Shown: piece after piece, positions 50,924 through 59,920 of the stretch | Numbering within the stretch: position 1 is the first letter of the stretch | Layout: each line of letters starts with the position of its first letter | Notes under the pieces: generated by a model | Database searches by the model: none | Told to the model about the DNA's origin: nothing | What the model saw: only the letters and a program-made list of their open reading frames with translations | Position numbers and translations under genes: made by a program | Source: FEN-1297 sp046705645 | Lineage (GTDB): Bacteria > Bacteroidota > Ignavibacteria > Ignavibacteriales > Ignavibacteriaceae | Length of the DNA stretch: 59,920 nucleotides | Reading direction: 5' to 3' | NCBI GenBank assembly: GCA_046705645.1 | Contig: JBJKQE010000198.1 | Span: forward strand, 1-59,920

Positions 50924-52768
50924 TTACGATATTGCAGCTGTTTCCTTTTGTTTGGCTGCTAATTTTGCATTCTTTTTATCCATATCTGTAAGATATTTTT
51001 TTCGTATTCTAATATTTTCAGGAGTTACTTCAACATATTCATCTTCAGTAATCCACTCAATTGCTTGTTCAAGAGTCATCAATAACGGAGGTTCAAGTCT
51101 TATTGCCTCATCGGCACCGGATGCACGCATATTGGTTAACTGCTTGGTCTTTGTTACATTAACATTCATATCGTTATTTCTTGAATTTTCGCCGACAACC
51201 ATTCCTTGATAAACTTTGGTTCCCGATTCTATGAAAAAGACCGAACGTTCTTGAAGTTTAAACATAGCATAAGCAGACGCTAAACCCGTCTCCATTGCTA
51301 CCAGAGCTCCTCGTTGTCTATGGGTAATTTCACCTTTAAATGGTTCATATCCTTCAAAAATGTGGTGCAGAATTCCCGTACCTTTTGTATCGGTCATAAA
51401 TTCAGCTCGGTATCCAATCAACCCCCTTGATGGAATAATAAATTCCAACCGGGTATTTTCATTAAATGTAAGCATATTTTTCATTTCAGCTTTTCTTTTT
51501 CCGAGTTTTTCTATCACAGTTCCTACAAATTCTTCAGGGACATCTATTATAACATGTTCCATTGGTTCGGATAACACATCATCAATTTTTTTCATAATTA
51601 CCTGGGGCTTGCTTAATTGCATTTCATAACCTTCCCGTCTCATGTTCTCTATAAGAATCGCCAAATGCAATTCTCCTCTTCCGCTTACTTTAAAGGAGTC
51701 AGGCGAATCAGTCATTTCAACTTTTAAGCTTACATTTGATTTTAATTCCCTGGATAACCGTTCACTTAAATTTCGTGTAGTTACATACTTGCCCTCTGTA
51801 CCGGCAAACGGTGAATTATTTACCATAAAGTTCATAGTTATTGTAGGTTCATCAATTGCAACAAAAGGCAATGCTTCGGGCTTTAAGGGACTGGCAATTG
51901 TATCGCCTATATCAACATCTTCCAAACCGGCAATTGCACCGATGTCTCCGGCTAGAACTTCATCAGTCTCAACTCTTTTTATGTTCTCGAAAGAATATAA
52001 TTTGGAAATTTTAGCATTAATGTTACGATTGTCCTTTGTAATTAGAACAATATTATCGCCTAATTTTACAGAGCCATTGCTAATTTTTCCTATTCCTATT
52101 CTGCCCAAATAATCATTGTAATCTATTGCTGAAATAAGCATTTGAAACGGTTCTTCAAGGTCACATAATGGTGCAGGAACTTTCTTTATTATTACTTCGA
52201 AAAGAGATTCAAGCGAACGATTTTCATCCTCTAAATTTATTTTGGCAATCCCTTCTTTTGCTATGGCATAAACAAAAGGGAAATCGAGCTGATCTTCCGT
52301 TGCGCCTAAAGATATGAAAAGATCAAATACTTCATTAAGTACTTCATTCGGGCGGGCATCTTTTCTGTCGATTTTATTTATTACAACAATCGGTTTTAAT
52401 CCGAGATCTAGTGATTTTTTTAATACAAATTTAGTCTGCGGCAGAGGTCCTTCGGCTGCATCAACAAGCAGCAGAACTCCGTCAACCATTTTTAAAGTCC
52501 GTTCAACCTCACCTCCGAAATCTGCATGGCCGGGAGTATCGATAATATTAATTTTTACATTTTTATATTTTACGCTTAAATTTTTTGCTAATATTGTAAT
52601 CCCGCGTTCCTTTTCCAATGCATTTGAATCCATTACACGTTTATCGACATGCTGATTCGATCTCCAGGCACCGGTTTGCTTTAACATATGATCAACTAAA
52701 GTTGTCTTTCCGTGGTCCACGTGTGCAATAATTGCTATATTTCTAATATCTTCTCTTAACTCTTTCAC
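50924..52768 (-). CDS. typA: Ribosome-associated GTPase TypA/BipA
   Basis: A 614-residue translational GTPase. G1 is AHVDHGKTT, the switch I region is ERGITILAKN, G3 is DTPGHADFGGEVER and G4 is NKIDR. Domains II, III and V and the BipA-specific C-terminal domain (SRGLIGYRAEFMTDTKGTGILHHIF) follow. TypA aids 50S assembly and stress-dependent translation. Length and motifs are standard. It is preceded by a 130-base gap to clpS on the same strand. Confidence 0.97.
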   Translation of the reverse strand: MKELREDIRNIAIIAHVDHGKTTLVDHMLKQTGAWRSNQHVDKRVMDSNALEKERGITILAKNLSVKYKNVKINIIDTPGHADFGGEVERTLKMVDGVLLLVDAAEGPLPQTKFVLKKSLDLGLKPIVVINKIDRKDARPNEVLNEVFDLFISLGATEDQLDFPFVYAIAKEGIAKINLEDENRSLESLFEVIIKKVPAPLCDLEEPFQMLISAIDYNDYLGRIGIGKISNGSVKLGDNIVLITKDNRNINAKISKLYSFENIKRVETDEVLAGDIGAIAGLEDVDIGDTIASPLKPEALPFVAIDEPTITMNFMVNNSPFAGTEGKYVTTRNLSERLSRELKSNVSLKVEMTDSPDSFKVSGRGELHLAILIENMRREGYEMQLSKPQVIMKKIDDVLSEPMEHVIIDVPEEFVGTVIEKLGKRKAEMKNMLTFNENTRLEFIIPSRGLIGYRAEFMTDTKGTGILHHIFEGYEPFKGEITHRQRGALVAMETGLASAYAMFKLQERSVFFIESGTKVYQGMVVGENSRNNDMNVNVTKTKQLTNMRASGADEAIRLEPPLLMTLEQAIEWITEDEYVEVTPENIRIRKKYLTDMDKKNAKLAAKQKETAAIS

Positions 52769-52901
52769 TTTTTCCTTTCATTTATAAAATATGAACAACA
52801 AATATATGGATAAGCCGCAGGATAAACAATGAAATTGATCAATTCAAATTATGATTAAAGCCGGCTAAAGAGATATGAATATTTAATTTATAGAATAGTA
52901 A

Positions 52902-53192
52902 TTAAGTTATTATTTGAGTAGTTAAGGCTATTTCTTCTAAAATAGATGAAACTTTCAAACATTCTTTCATTGATCCCGTAAAAACAATGGATTTTCCTTT
53001 TACATGAACCTCAAATGCATGATCTCTAGCTTTTTCAAATGAACAGTTGATTGCCTTAATTAATTGATAAATCACTTCATCAAAAGTATGCCAATCATCA
53101 TTATATAAAACTACACGATTTGATAAACCGATACTTACGTCTTCATCAACTTCAACATCACCGACCGGATTTTTAATTATTTCATCTTCCAT
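52902..53192 (-). CDS. clpS: ATP-dependent Clp protease adaptor ClpS
   Basis: A 96-residue adaptor that hands N-degron proteins to ClpAP/ClpCP. The core (about 27-96) has LYNDDWHTFDEVIYQL (the usual YNDDxxT-MDFV motif, with W-H before T and F-D-E-V), EKARDHAFEVHVKGKSIVFTGSMKECLKVSSIL (usual HxxGxxxxxxxxxxxAE). The N-terminal 25 residues are acidic and variable. No clpA/C gene is in the window. Confidence 0.9.
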   Translation of the reverse strand: MEDEIIKNPVGDVEVDEDVSIGLSNRVVLYNDDWHTFDEVIYQLIKAINCSFEKARDHAFEVHVKGKSIVFTGSMKECLKVSSILEEIALTTQIIT

Positions 53193-53493
53193 AATTAAAA
53201 TTTCATGAATTACATAAAAAAATTACTGATTTTTTTTATCACAAGAAATGGGAATTTAAAAATACTCAGAATAAAGCTTTATATGCACAAATATAGTTAG
53301 AATAAGTTTTTCTTAAAGGGAAGTTATTTTTTTTAATTGATAATTTCATCGGCATTACTATGTAGAAATTATATTACTGGATTTTATCTTATATGAATAA
53401 ATTTGTAAACAATTTCGTAATTTTGTTTGGTTTGATTTTATAACGATGTATGGTTATATTTTTTTATAAAATTATAAAAAAAGCGGAGGTTTA
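53193..53493. other. Divergent intergenic region, clpS and etfB
   Basis: About 300 AT-rich bases with promoters for both directions. GCGGAGG lies six bases before etfB. No other feature seen. Confidence 0.5.
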
Positions 53494-54240
53494 ATGAAAA
53501 TAGCAGTATGTATAAGTCATGTACCCGACACTGCTACTAAAATAAAAGTAGGCCTGGATGAAAAAACTATCGATTCTGCCGGGATTACTTATATAATTAA
53601 TCCTTATGATGAATTCGCCGTTGAAGAAGCATTAAAAACAAAAGAAAAATTAAATTGTGAAGTAGTCGCAATAAGTGTGGGCAGCGAAAATAATAAGGAA
53701 ACGATAAGAAAAGCTTTAGCTATGGGCATAGATAAAGGTATTTTACTTAAAGATGACCAGCCAAGAGATTCTTTTGCCGTAGCAAAAGCTTTAGCCGAAG
53801 AAATTAAAAACCAGGAATGTGAACTTGTATTTATGGGAAAACAATCTGTGGATTATGATAATTCAATTGTAGGGCAGCTCACGGCAGAGTTATTAGATTA
53901 TTCATGTATTACCGTAGTTGTTGATTTTAAAATTGAAAATGATAAAATCACTGCGGAAAGAGAAATAGAAGGCGGTAAAGAAGTTGTCGAAACACAACTG
54001 CCTGCAATTATTACAACTCAAAAAGGATTAAACGAACCCAGATATGCTTCTTTAAAAGGTATTATGGCAGCAAAGAAAAAAGTTATCGAGGAAAAGCTAG
54101 CTGCTTCCTCAGAAAATTTAACTGAAATATTAAAGCTAAAGAAACCACCTACGAAACAACCAGGCAGAATTATAGGAAACGATAGTTCTGCAGTACCTGA
54201 GCTGGTTAAATTATTAAGAGAAGAAGCAAAAATACTTTAA
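53494..54240 (+). CDS. etfB: Electron transfer flavoprotein beta subunit
   Basis: A 248-residue ETF beta subunit with MKIAVCISHVPDTATKI at the start and the signature segment LPAIITTQKGLNEPRYASLKGIMAAKKK (ETF-QO docking/recognition loop region). With the alpha subunit it carries electrons from acyl-CoA and other dehydrogenases to the quinone pool. A strong GCGGAGG ribosome site precedes it. It is 16 bases from etfA. No acyl-CoA dehydrogenase or ETF-quinone oxidoreductase is adjacent. Confidence 0.96.
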   Translation: MKIAVCISHVPDTATKIKVGLDEKTIDSAGITYIINPYDEFAVEEALKTKEKLNCEVVAISVGSENNKETIRKALAMGIDKGILLKDDQPRDSFAVAKALAEEIKNQECELVFMGKQSVDYDNSIVGQLTAELLDYSCITVVVDFKIENDKITAEREIEGGKEVVETQLPAIITTQKGLNEPRYASLKGIMAAKKKVIEEKLAASSENLTEILKLKKPPTKQPGRIIGNDSSAVPELVKLLREEAKIL

Positions 54241-54256
54241 AAGGAATTTTAATATT

Positions 54257-55228
54257 ATGTCAAATAAAATTATTGGAATACTGGAACAAAGAGAAGGTAA
54301 ACTAAAAAAGACATCCTTCGAAATATCTTCTGTTATTAACAAACTGGCAAGCCAACTAAACTTAGAAGCAGAAACCGTTATAATAGGAAGTGAAATTGAA
54401 AATTTAAATGAATTATCCAAGTATGGTGTCCGTAAAGTTATTCACTTTAAAAATGGAGAATTAAAGAACTATTCATCTTCAGCATACAAAGAAATTATAT
54501 CCAATTACGCTAAAGAAACGGAAGCAGAATATTTAATTTTTCCAAACACATCTTTCGGGAAAGACTTGGCCCCTTTAGTAAGTGTAAAACTTAATGCAGG
54601 ATGTTTAATCGATTGTACTCATTTAGATGCTTCATCAGGTGAATTAATTGCCACAAGACCGTTATATGCAGGCAAGGCATTAGCTGATGTTAAATTGTTA
54701 AGCAAAGTTAAAATAATTACTATAAGGCCTAATGTTTTCAAACCGATGTTATTGGATAATGCAGTTAATCCTGAAATTATTACAAAAGAAGTTAGTAATC
54801 CGAATCTAAAAACACGTACCGTAGAATTTAAAAAATCCGAAGGGAAATTAGATGTTGCCGAAGCGGATATTGTTGTTTCCGGAGGAAGGGGTTTAAAAGG
54901 ACCTGAGAACTTCTATCTCGTTGAAAATTTAGCCGAAGCATTAGGAGGGGCAGTGGGAGCATCCAGAGCTGCCGTAGATGCAGGATGGCGGCCTCACAGA
55001 GAACAAGTAGGACAAACCGGGAAAACTGTTTCACCTTCATTGTACATTGCTTGCGGAATTTCGGGAGCAATTCAACATCTTGCAGGAATGTCTTCTTCAA
55101 AGTATATTGTCGCAATTAATAAAGACAAAGATGCACCGATTTTTACAATTGCAGATTTTGGTATTGCCGGGGATATATTTGAAGTTTTACCAGCATTAAC
55201 TGATGAAATTAAAAAGATTAAATCGTAA
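54257..55228 (+). CDS. etfA: Electron transfer flavoprotein alpha subunit
   Basis: A 323-residue ETF alpha subunit. The FAD-binding C-terminal part is clear: VVSGGRGLKGPENF, GGAVGASRAAVDAGWRP, QVGQTGKTVSPSLYIACGISGAIQHLAGM and INKDKDAPIFTIADFGIAGD. It forms the FAD/AMP heterodimer with EtfB. It is followed 17 bases later by the bifunctional-nuclease gene, so a three-gene operon is likely. Confidence 0.97.
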   Translation: MSNKIIGILEQREGKLKKTSFEISSVINKLASQLNLEAETVIIGSEIENLNELSKYGVRKVIHFKNGELKNYSSSAYKEIISNYAKETEAEYLIFPNTSFGKDLAPLVSVKLNAGCLIDCTHLDASSGELIATRPLYAGKALADVKLLSKVKIITIRPNVFKPMLLDNAVNPEIITKEVSNPNLKTRTVEFKKSEGKLDVAEADIVVSGGRGLKGPENFYLVENLAEALGGAVGASRAAVDAGWRPHREQVGQTGKTVSPSLYIACGISGAIQHLAGMSSSKYIVAINKDKDAPIFTIADFGIAGDIFEVLPALTDEIKKIKS

Positions 55229-55245
55229 AGTGATAGGAGATTTAG

Positions 55246-55839
55246 TTGCAAAAAATTCAATGTGAAATATTAGGATTATCTTCCAGTCCTTCTACCGGCG
55301 GGGCGTATGCAATTTTATTGAAAGAAATTAACGGGATAAGAAGACTTCCAATAATTATCGGAGCATTTGAAGCACAAGCCATAGCCTTAGAAATCGAAGG
55401 AATTAAACCTCCGCGACCTCTTACTCATGATTTATTAAAACAGGTCATTGATAATCTCGGAGCATCCATAATTGAGGTTATTGTAGATGAATTACGGGAA
55501 AATACATTTTATGCAAAGATTATTTTGGAAATTTCTACAATGACAAATGAAATTGACAGCAGGCCAAGCGATGCTATTGCGTTAGCTGTTAGAGCTCAAG
55601 CTCCTATTTATGTTTCCGAATCCGTAATGCAGATTGCTGCATTTGTACCTTCGGATGAAAATGATAAAAATTCCGTAGAGAAAGAAGAATTGGATAAAGA
55701 TGTTGAATCGGTTCCTATGTCGAAGGAAGCAAAGATTGCTGCTTTACAGAATAAATTAAGAGAGGCAATCGATGCTGAAGAATATGAAAGAGCAGCAAAA
55801 CTAAGAGATGATATTCAAAGGTTAACTAACAGTAATTAA
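55246..55839 (+). CDS. Bifunctional nuclease (BFN/DUF151) family protein with UVR motif
   Basis: A 197-residue protein with the BFN/DUF151 domain (about 1-135, GAYAILLKEINGIRRLPIIIGAFEAQAIALEIEG and DSRPSDAIALAVRAQAPIYV). A short acidic linker and a UvrB/UvrC-type UVR motif (about 160-195, KIAALQNKLREAIDAEEYERAAKLRDDI) follow. Domain pairing is common in Bacteroidetes/Chlorobi-group bacteria. Members may be nucleases or stress-related. The start is TTG with TAGGAGA upstream. It ends three bases from the convergent DUF2851 gene with no room for a terminator. Confidence 0.92.
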   Translation: MQKIQCEILGLSSSPSTGGAYAILLKEINGIRRLPIIIGAFEAQAIALEIEGIKPPRPLTHDLLKQVIDNLGASIIEVIVDELRENTFYAKIILEISTMTNEIDSRPSDAIALAVRAQAPIYVSESVMQIAAFVPSDENDKNSVEKEELDKDVESVPMSKEAKIAALQNKLREAIDAEEYERAAKLRDDIQRLTNSN

Positions 55840-55842
55840 TAA

Positions 55843-57324
55843 TTAGTTAAATACTTTTTTCCCTATTTCACATTCAAGGCATTTTTCTCGAGAACAAAAA
55901 TTACGAAATAATTCAATCATACCCTGATATAAAACACTTCTTTTCCATGCATCATTTAAGAATAGTGTGGAAGATACCTCATTCACTAAATTATTTTCAC
56001 TCTTTTGATAAAAATTTAAATATACTTTTATTACTCTCTGGCAAAGATCTTTTTTATCGAAAATTTCAAAATATATTGAGATAATTGGAAGAATGATATT
56101 AACTAATATTTCATCTGCTCTTGAAGCTCCGATAAAATAATTTATAGGAACTTTAGCCGGTTGATCGAATACATAATGATTTCGCCAGAAACCGTCTCCT
56201 TTTACTATAAATAATGATCTCAATGAATTTGTCAGATTACTGATGTTGTCCGTGTTTTCTATCTTATTTATTAAATTAGGAATCAGACTTTCTCTCAGAA
56301 TTTTATTTAATATTTTTGATCCGCCGGCTATTCTGATCGTTGGGAAATTCTGCGGCCTTAATTTAAAGAAATGCCATTGTGCGGAGGTAAATATTTTACC
56401 ATCATAATGACTTTTAACGGAATTCCAAATTTCATAAAGTTTTTTTGTATATGAGGAAGTTTCCTCATCCGGAAGATTTTGTACATCGGGCATTAAGCCG
56501 CTTATATTGAATAATGCTGACTCTATTACCATTTTGAAATCTTCTTTAATCTTTAACGATTCAAAGAAAGTAATGTCTGCTGCTTGAGCCAAAGATCTCA
56601 TTATTTCTTTATTTTTGGAATATCCTAAAGCCTCAAAAACGTTTTCATAAATAAGCTGCTGCCAAATTACCAGGTTGCTAAAATCCTTTTGCGTATATGT
56701 CCTGTTATAAAATTTCTCATCGAGTTCGTACTTAATTATCGGCTCTTTTAAATTTAATTCCTTTAGATAAATTAGTTCCTTCAACCTTTCCAGCATTTTA
56801 TCGGATTTATTTTTGAACCTTTTTACACCCAGGTCAAAGACATAATTCAATTTTTCTTTTTCACTGACATCTTGATTAATAATCTGACACGGCATTTTAT
56901 TGATTCTGCTTTTTCTTTCAGAAAGTATAGCTCTTTGTAAAGTGGTACTTAGATCATTTTTAATAAATGATTTAAGCGATATTGATTGAACTTTTCTGCC
57001 GTCGGAAGTATAAACATATCCTCTGTTTGATTCGTTATTCATGGTTGCATGTAAAACAACAGAATTATATTTTTTATTTATATTATGCCCATGTGATTTC
57101 CAATCCGTATAAAAGCTGTCTATTTCAATGTCCCCCAGGTAAGTAATATTTCCTATTTTAATCCTCGCATTCTTGAAATCAGGACCGCCGACTTCTTTAT
57201 TTTCTGCTCCTACATCAATCACCATAATCTGCTGACCGTCATTGGTTTTTAATTCTTTAACAAATTTTTGTTCTTTCCATATTTCATACAGAAATTTCTC
57301 ATGTATTTTCGAATTATTTTTCAT
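55843..57324 (-). CDS. DUF2851 family protein
   Basis: A 493-residue cytosolic protein of the DUF2851 family, typical of Bacteroidetes/Chlorobi relatives. Recognised by IHEKFLYEIWKEQKF, VIDVGAENKEVGGPDFKNARIKIG, GDIEIDSFYTDWKSHGH and the central QAADITFFESL part. The C-terminus has a Cys cluster (FCSREKCLECEIGKKV) that could bind a metal or iron-sulfur cluster. The N-terminal GPDFxxA-IxxGD-VEIH-like residues resemble a PD-(D/E)XK nuclease core, but this is only a hint. It overlaps the upstream gene by 4 bases. Confidence 0.88.
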   Translation of the reverse strand: MKNNSKIHEKFLYEIWKEQKFVKELKTNDGQQIMVIDVGAENKEVGGPDFKNARIKIGNITYLGDIEIDSFYTDWKSHGHNINKKYNSVVLHATMNNESNRGYVYTSDGRKVQSISLKSFIKNDLSTTLQRAILSERKSRINKMPCQIINQDVSEKEKLNYVFDLGVKRFKNKSDKMLERLKELIYLKELNLKEPIIKYELDEKFYNRTYTQKDFSNLVIWQQLIYENVFEALGYSKNKEIMRSLAQAADITFFESLKIKEDFKMVIESALFNISGLMPDVQNLPDEETSSYTKKLYEIWNSVKSHYDGKIFTSAQWHFFKLRPQNFPTIRIAGGSKILNKILRESLIPNLINKIENTDNISNLTNSLRSLFIVKGDGFWRNHYVFDQPAKVPINYFIGASRADEILVNIILPIISIYFEIFDKKDLCQRVIKVYLNFYQKSENNLVNEVSSTLFLNDAWKRSVLYQGMIELFRNFCSREKCLECEIGKKVFN

Positions 57325-57731
57325 TTTTTTACCTTTTCTTCTCCGCTATTTATACTGCAATAAATAGATGAAGATTTTCTATTTCCTAGCTTATAAAAAA
57401 GCTCAATTTTATTCTTCCCCTCTTCCAATTTAACATTTCGAAATGAAAATTTATTAGGATTAATTCTATGAAACATATCTCGTTTAATTCCATTAATAAA
57501 TAAATATAGATCAATGTTTGATTTTACTTTCGGAATACTAACGGATATATCTATTTTATCTGATCTAGTTTTTTGAATATTGTTTTTTTGATTAAATTTT
57601 AAGGAGGGCAATTCTTTGTCGATTTTCAGATTGGATAGCTTAAAAATATCCTGGAACTGTGTTGTTGGTATTTTATCATCTTCTTTCCGACTTTGTTTCT
57701 CCGGTGGTTCTTCTATTTTGTAATGAGACAT
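57321..57731 (-). CDS. Hypothetical protein coupled to DUF2851
   Basis: A 136-residue protein of unknown family. The first half is charged and probably disordered; the second half (about 65-130, DLYLFINGIKRDMFHRINPNKFSFRNVKLEEGKNKIELFYKL) looks like a beta-sandwich of the kind found in PEGA/Ig-like or FecR-associated extracellular domains. It has no signal peptide or membrane segment. Its stop overlaps the DUF2851 start by 4 bases (ATGA), so the two are translationally coupled and may act together. Confidence 0.7.
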   Translation of the reverse strand: MSHYKIEEPPEKQSRKEDDKIPTTQFQDIFKLSNLKIDKELPSLKFNQKNNIQKTRSDKIDISVSIPKVKSNIDLYLFINGIKRDMFHRINPNKFSFRNVKLEEGKNKIELFYKLGNRKSSSIYCSINSGEEKVKK

Positions 57732-57820
57732 TAGGTACTTCCCTTTTCTACAAATTTCTTAAGATGCAAGATGATAAGTCATGATCAATAATTATGATAA
57801 TGTTAAAATTAAAAATTTTT

Positions 57821-58633
57821 TCAATAATTTAAAAGTTTCTCAACTTTATTATTTAATTCTTTAATTTCATTTTCAGCGTATTTATAAAAATCAGTTTCGT
57901 TTGATTTATAAATAATACCTCTGCTTACGTTAATAATATAGTCCTTCCTATCATTTTTCTTAAATATGGAAACAACGTCATCCAGGGTACCGCCCTGTGC
58001 TCCTACTCCAGGTAAAAGGACAGGCAATGAGCCGAAATTTTGGATATTTTCCTCCAATTCTTTTGCTTTGGTCGCACCAAATACAAGGCCGCAGTTATTA
58101 TTTTTATTCCAAGTTTTTACTTTCTCTATCACCTGTTGGAAAAGAAAGCTACCGCTCTGCAGCTTTAATTTTTCAAAATCTTCAGATCCTGGATTTGATG
58201 TTAAGGCTAATATAAAAATTAATTTGTCCGTATTTGCAATGAACGGCATTATAGAATCTTCACCCATGTATGGGTTAACAGTAATAGAATCAAAGCTTAA
58301 ATTATCAAATACCGCTTTAGCATACATCGCAGATGTATTTCCGATATCCCCTCTCTTTGCATCTGCAATAACCAAAATATCTTTAGGTATTACAGAAATT
58401 GTTTTCTCTAAGGTCAATAATCCTTCATAACCGTTTCTTTCATAAAAGGCAAAATTTAATTTGAATGCAGCGGCATAATTAACTGTTGATTCGATTATCG
58501 ATTTATTAAACTCAAAAATAGGATTTGATATATTTTTTAAGTGCGGCGGAATTTTTTCAATATCTGAGTCCAAACCTACACAAATAAATTTACCCTCTTT
58601 GTTTTTATCTCTTAGTTTCTCCAGTGCTTTCAT
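57821..58633 (-). CDS. pyrF: Orotidine 5'-phosphate decarboxylase (type 2)
   Basis: A 270-residue decarboxylase making UMP, last step of de novo pyrimidine synthesis. It belongs to the longer PyrF group found in mycobacteria and Bacteroidetes. The catalytic DAKRGDIGNT motif is intact, with LCVGLDSD-like CVGLDSD near the start and LLPGVGAQGG near the end. It is 30 bases after rodA on the same strand. Confidence 0.95.
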   Translation of the reverse strand: MKALEKLRDKNKEGKFICVGLDSDIEKIPPHLKNISNPIFEFNKSIIESTVNYAAAFKLNFAFYERNGYEGLLTLEKTISVIPKDILVIADAKRGDIGNTSAMYAKAVFDNLSFDSITVNPYMGEDSIMPFIANTDKLIFILALTSNPGSEDFEKLKLQSGSFLFQQVIEKVKTWNKNNNCGLVFGATKAKELEENIQNFGSLPVLLPGVGAQGGTLDDVVSIFKKNDRKDYIINVSRGIIYKSNETDFYKYAENEIKELNNKVEKLLNY

Positions 58634-58663
58634 ATAATTTAATAACTACTTTAAATTTTAAGT

Positions 58664-59893
58664 TTACGTATATTCCTTCCTGGTTCTATAAATATTTGCA
58701 GCAACCCCAAGCATTAATATATCCGCTAATAAAGAGCTGCCGCCATAACTTACAAATGGCAAGGGGATTCCTATTACCGGCATAATACCAACCACCATTC
58801 CTATGTTTACAAATAAATGCACAAAATAAATAGATAAGATCCCAACTAAAGTTAAACTCAGAAATTCGTCCTTAGCCGAATTTGCAAGTTTAAGTATTCT
58901 CATTAACAAATAAAGAAATAGAATCAAAGTTATAATTGTACCGATAAAGCCGAATTCTTCACCTATTACACAATAAATAAAATCCGTCCATTGTTCAGGA
59001 ATAAACTGCAACTGTGTCTGACTACCCGCAAGGAATCCTTTACCCCAGAAACCTCCCGAACCAATAGCAACTTTAGCCTGGATAGCATTATATCCGGCTC
59101 CCAATGGATCTGCCGACGGATTGATAAATGATCTTATCCTTGTTTGTTGATGAAGACTTAAAGCTCTGTAAACATAATTTGTAAAAAATCCTGCTCCCAA
59201 ATTTAATGCGAAAATAGATGCACTAAAGAACAAATCCTTTTTAAAAATAATTAAGGATATAAAAACAATGACTAAACTTCCAATTAAATAATAAGTACCA
59301 AATAAAGAAGCAACAGCCACCACTCCAGGTGAAAGGACCACAAACAAACCAAAAAGACTAATACCTTTCCAGAATAATAGTGCAAGGATTAAACCAATAA
59401 ACACAAAAGAGGTACCTAGATCAGGTTCCAACATTATTAAGACTATCGGTATAAGTCCTATACCGAGTGCAAACAATATATCTTTAAATGTTTCTATGTC
59501 AGTATTTTTCCTGCTTAAAAAAGACGCTAATGCTAGGACTGTTCCAATCTTAGCAAATTCAGAAGGTTGAAATCCTAATCCTTCTATACCAAGCCAACTC
59601 TTAGCACCAGAAATTCTTTTGCCAAATAACAAAACAACTATTAACATTAAAATGGAAATTAAATAAGATGGTACGGCTAATGTTTTAAATGTATGAGTGG
59701 GGATTGAATAAGTTATAAAAAAAATTATGAATGCACCTACACCCCATATTAACTGTTTCTGAAAATTACCGCTGGCATGAGGATTATTTAATGTAGAACT
59801 ATATATTGCTGCTAATCCTATACAAAATAATAATAAAGCCGGAATAGCTATTCCCATGTCAAATTTATCATTCAGTTTATAGTCAATTCTCAA
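58664..59893 (-). CDS. rodA: Rod-shape SEDS peptidoglycan polymerase RodA
   Basis: A 409-residue SEDS-family integral membrane protein with about 10 helices. It is RodA rather than FtsW by the wording GKRISGAKSWLGIEGLGFQPSEFAKIG, FIPEQWTDFIYCVIGEEFGF (the catalytic-loop region) and the end PFVSYGGSSLLADILMLGVAANI. It polymerises glycan strands for cell elongation with PBP2, whose gene is expected just upstream, past the window end. Only 27 bases of upstream sequence are visible, but the start MRIDYKLNDKFD fits the family. Confidence 0.95.
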   Translation of the reverse strand: MRIDYKLNDKFDMGIAIPALLLFCIGLAAIYSSTLNNPHASGNFQKQLIWGVGAFIIFFITYSIPTHTFKTLAVPSYLISILMLIVVLLFGKRISGAKSWLGIEGLGFQPSEFAKIGTVLALASFLSRKNTDIETFKDILFALGIGLIPIVLIMLEPDLGTSFVFIGLILALLFWKGISLFGLFVVLSPGVVAVASLFGTYYLIGSLVIVFISLIIFKKDLFFSASIFALNLGAGFFTNYVYRALSLHQQTRIRSFINPSADPLGAGYNAIQAKVAIGSGGFWGKGFLAGSQTQLQFIPEQWTDFIYCVIGEEFGFIGTIITLILFLYLLMRILKLANSAKDEFLSLTLVGILSIYFVHLFVNIGMVVGIMPVIGIPLPFVSYGGSSLLADILMLGVAANIYRTRKEYT

Positions 59894-59920
59894 CTGAAGC
59901 TCCGATAATTTTAGTATTCA

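Noticed and set aside
51642..52112. Plus-strand ORF of 156 codons opposite typA
   Set aside because: Antisense to conserved TypA domains and without any protein-like features.
1..59920. CRISPR arrays, insertion sequences, prophage or rRNA genes
   Set aside because: No regularly spaced repeats, transposase or integrase genes, phage genes or rRNA segments were recognised on either strand.

Overview
The window looks like a chromosomal segment of a low-GC, Gram-negative bacterium, most likely of the Ignavibacteria (Ignavibacteriota/Chlorobi group). This is inferred from type IX secretion (T9SS) sorting domains with the QNYP(N/D)PFNPST signature on three secreted proteins, a SusC/Oar-like TonB receptor, a beta-propeller sensor kinase and general family content. 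The species cannot be named from sequence alone.

Layout. (1) 1-3211, plus strand: an acuABC-like set made of a Pat-like acyl-CoA-ligase-type protein cut by the window start, a CBS-ACT protein and an AcuC-type deacetylase. (2) 3373-10414: an RNA-binding RRM protein, three secreted proteins with T9SS tails (a Lipoprotein_15 repeat protein, an alpha/beta hydrolase and a type-B carboxylesterase) and a lipoprotein. (3) 10496-28865, all minus strand: an 18-kb deoxysugar catabolic locus built around a bacterial microcompartment (BMC). In order of transcription it encodes a DeoR regulator, PduL, a vertex protein, two small proteins with targeting-like helices, two BMC-H, a CoA-acylating aldehyde dehydrogenase, a third BMC-H, three vertex proteins, a class II aldolase, acetate kinase, L-fucose isomerase, LutA-LutB-LutC, a rhamnulokinase-type kinase, a nucleotidyltransferase-GHMP kinase fusion, a sodium/sugar symporter, a small membrane protein and a LacI regulator. 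(4) 29210-38436: an AlkA-like glycosylase, a glycyl radical enzyme with its activase, a large sensor kinase and a CE15-like esterase. (5) 38437-59920: tRNA-Asp, 6-phosphofructokinase, RNase HIII, a two-component pair, a TonB-dependent receptor, a class A beta-lactamase-like protein, a SET-domain protein, PepD, TypA/BipA, ClpS, EtfBA, a bifunctional-nuclease protein, a DUF2851 pair, PyrF and RodA.

How the BMC locus should work (inference from the families). Fucose or rhamnose enters through the symporter, is isomerised and phosphorylated, and is split by the aldolase into DHAP and L-lactaldehyde. The aldehyde dehydrogenase, PduL and acetate kinase then give lactyl-CoA, lactyl-phosphate and lactate plus ATP, and LutABC oxidises L-lactate to pyruvate. 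The aldolase, dehydrogenase and PduL all carry encapsulation-type helices. This resembles the fucose/rhamnose BMC of Planctomycetes and Verrucomicrobia (PVM type) more than a glycyl-radical BMC. The glycyl radical enzyme 1 kb upstream has no targeting extension, and its active-site residues match trans-4-hydroxyproline dehydratase (HypD), so it is probably a separate system. The most novel parts are a 73-residue Cys-rich protein whose N-terminal helix matches that of the encapsulated dehydrogenase, the absence of any visible NADH-recycling enzyme or BMC-T shell protein, and the nucleotidyltransferase-kinase fusion.
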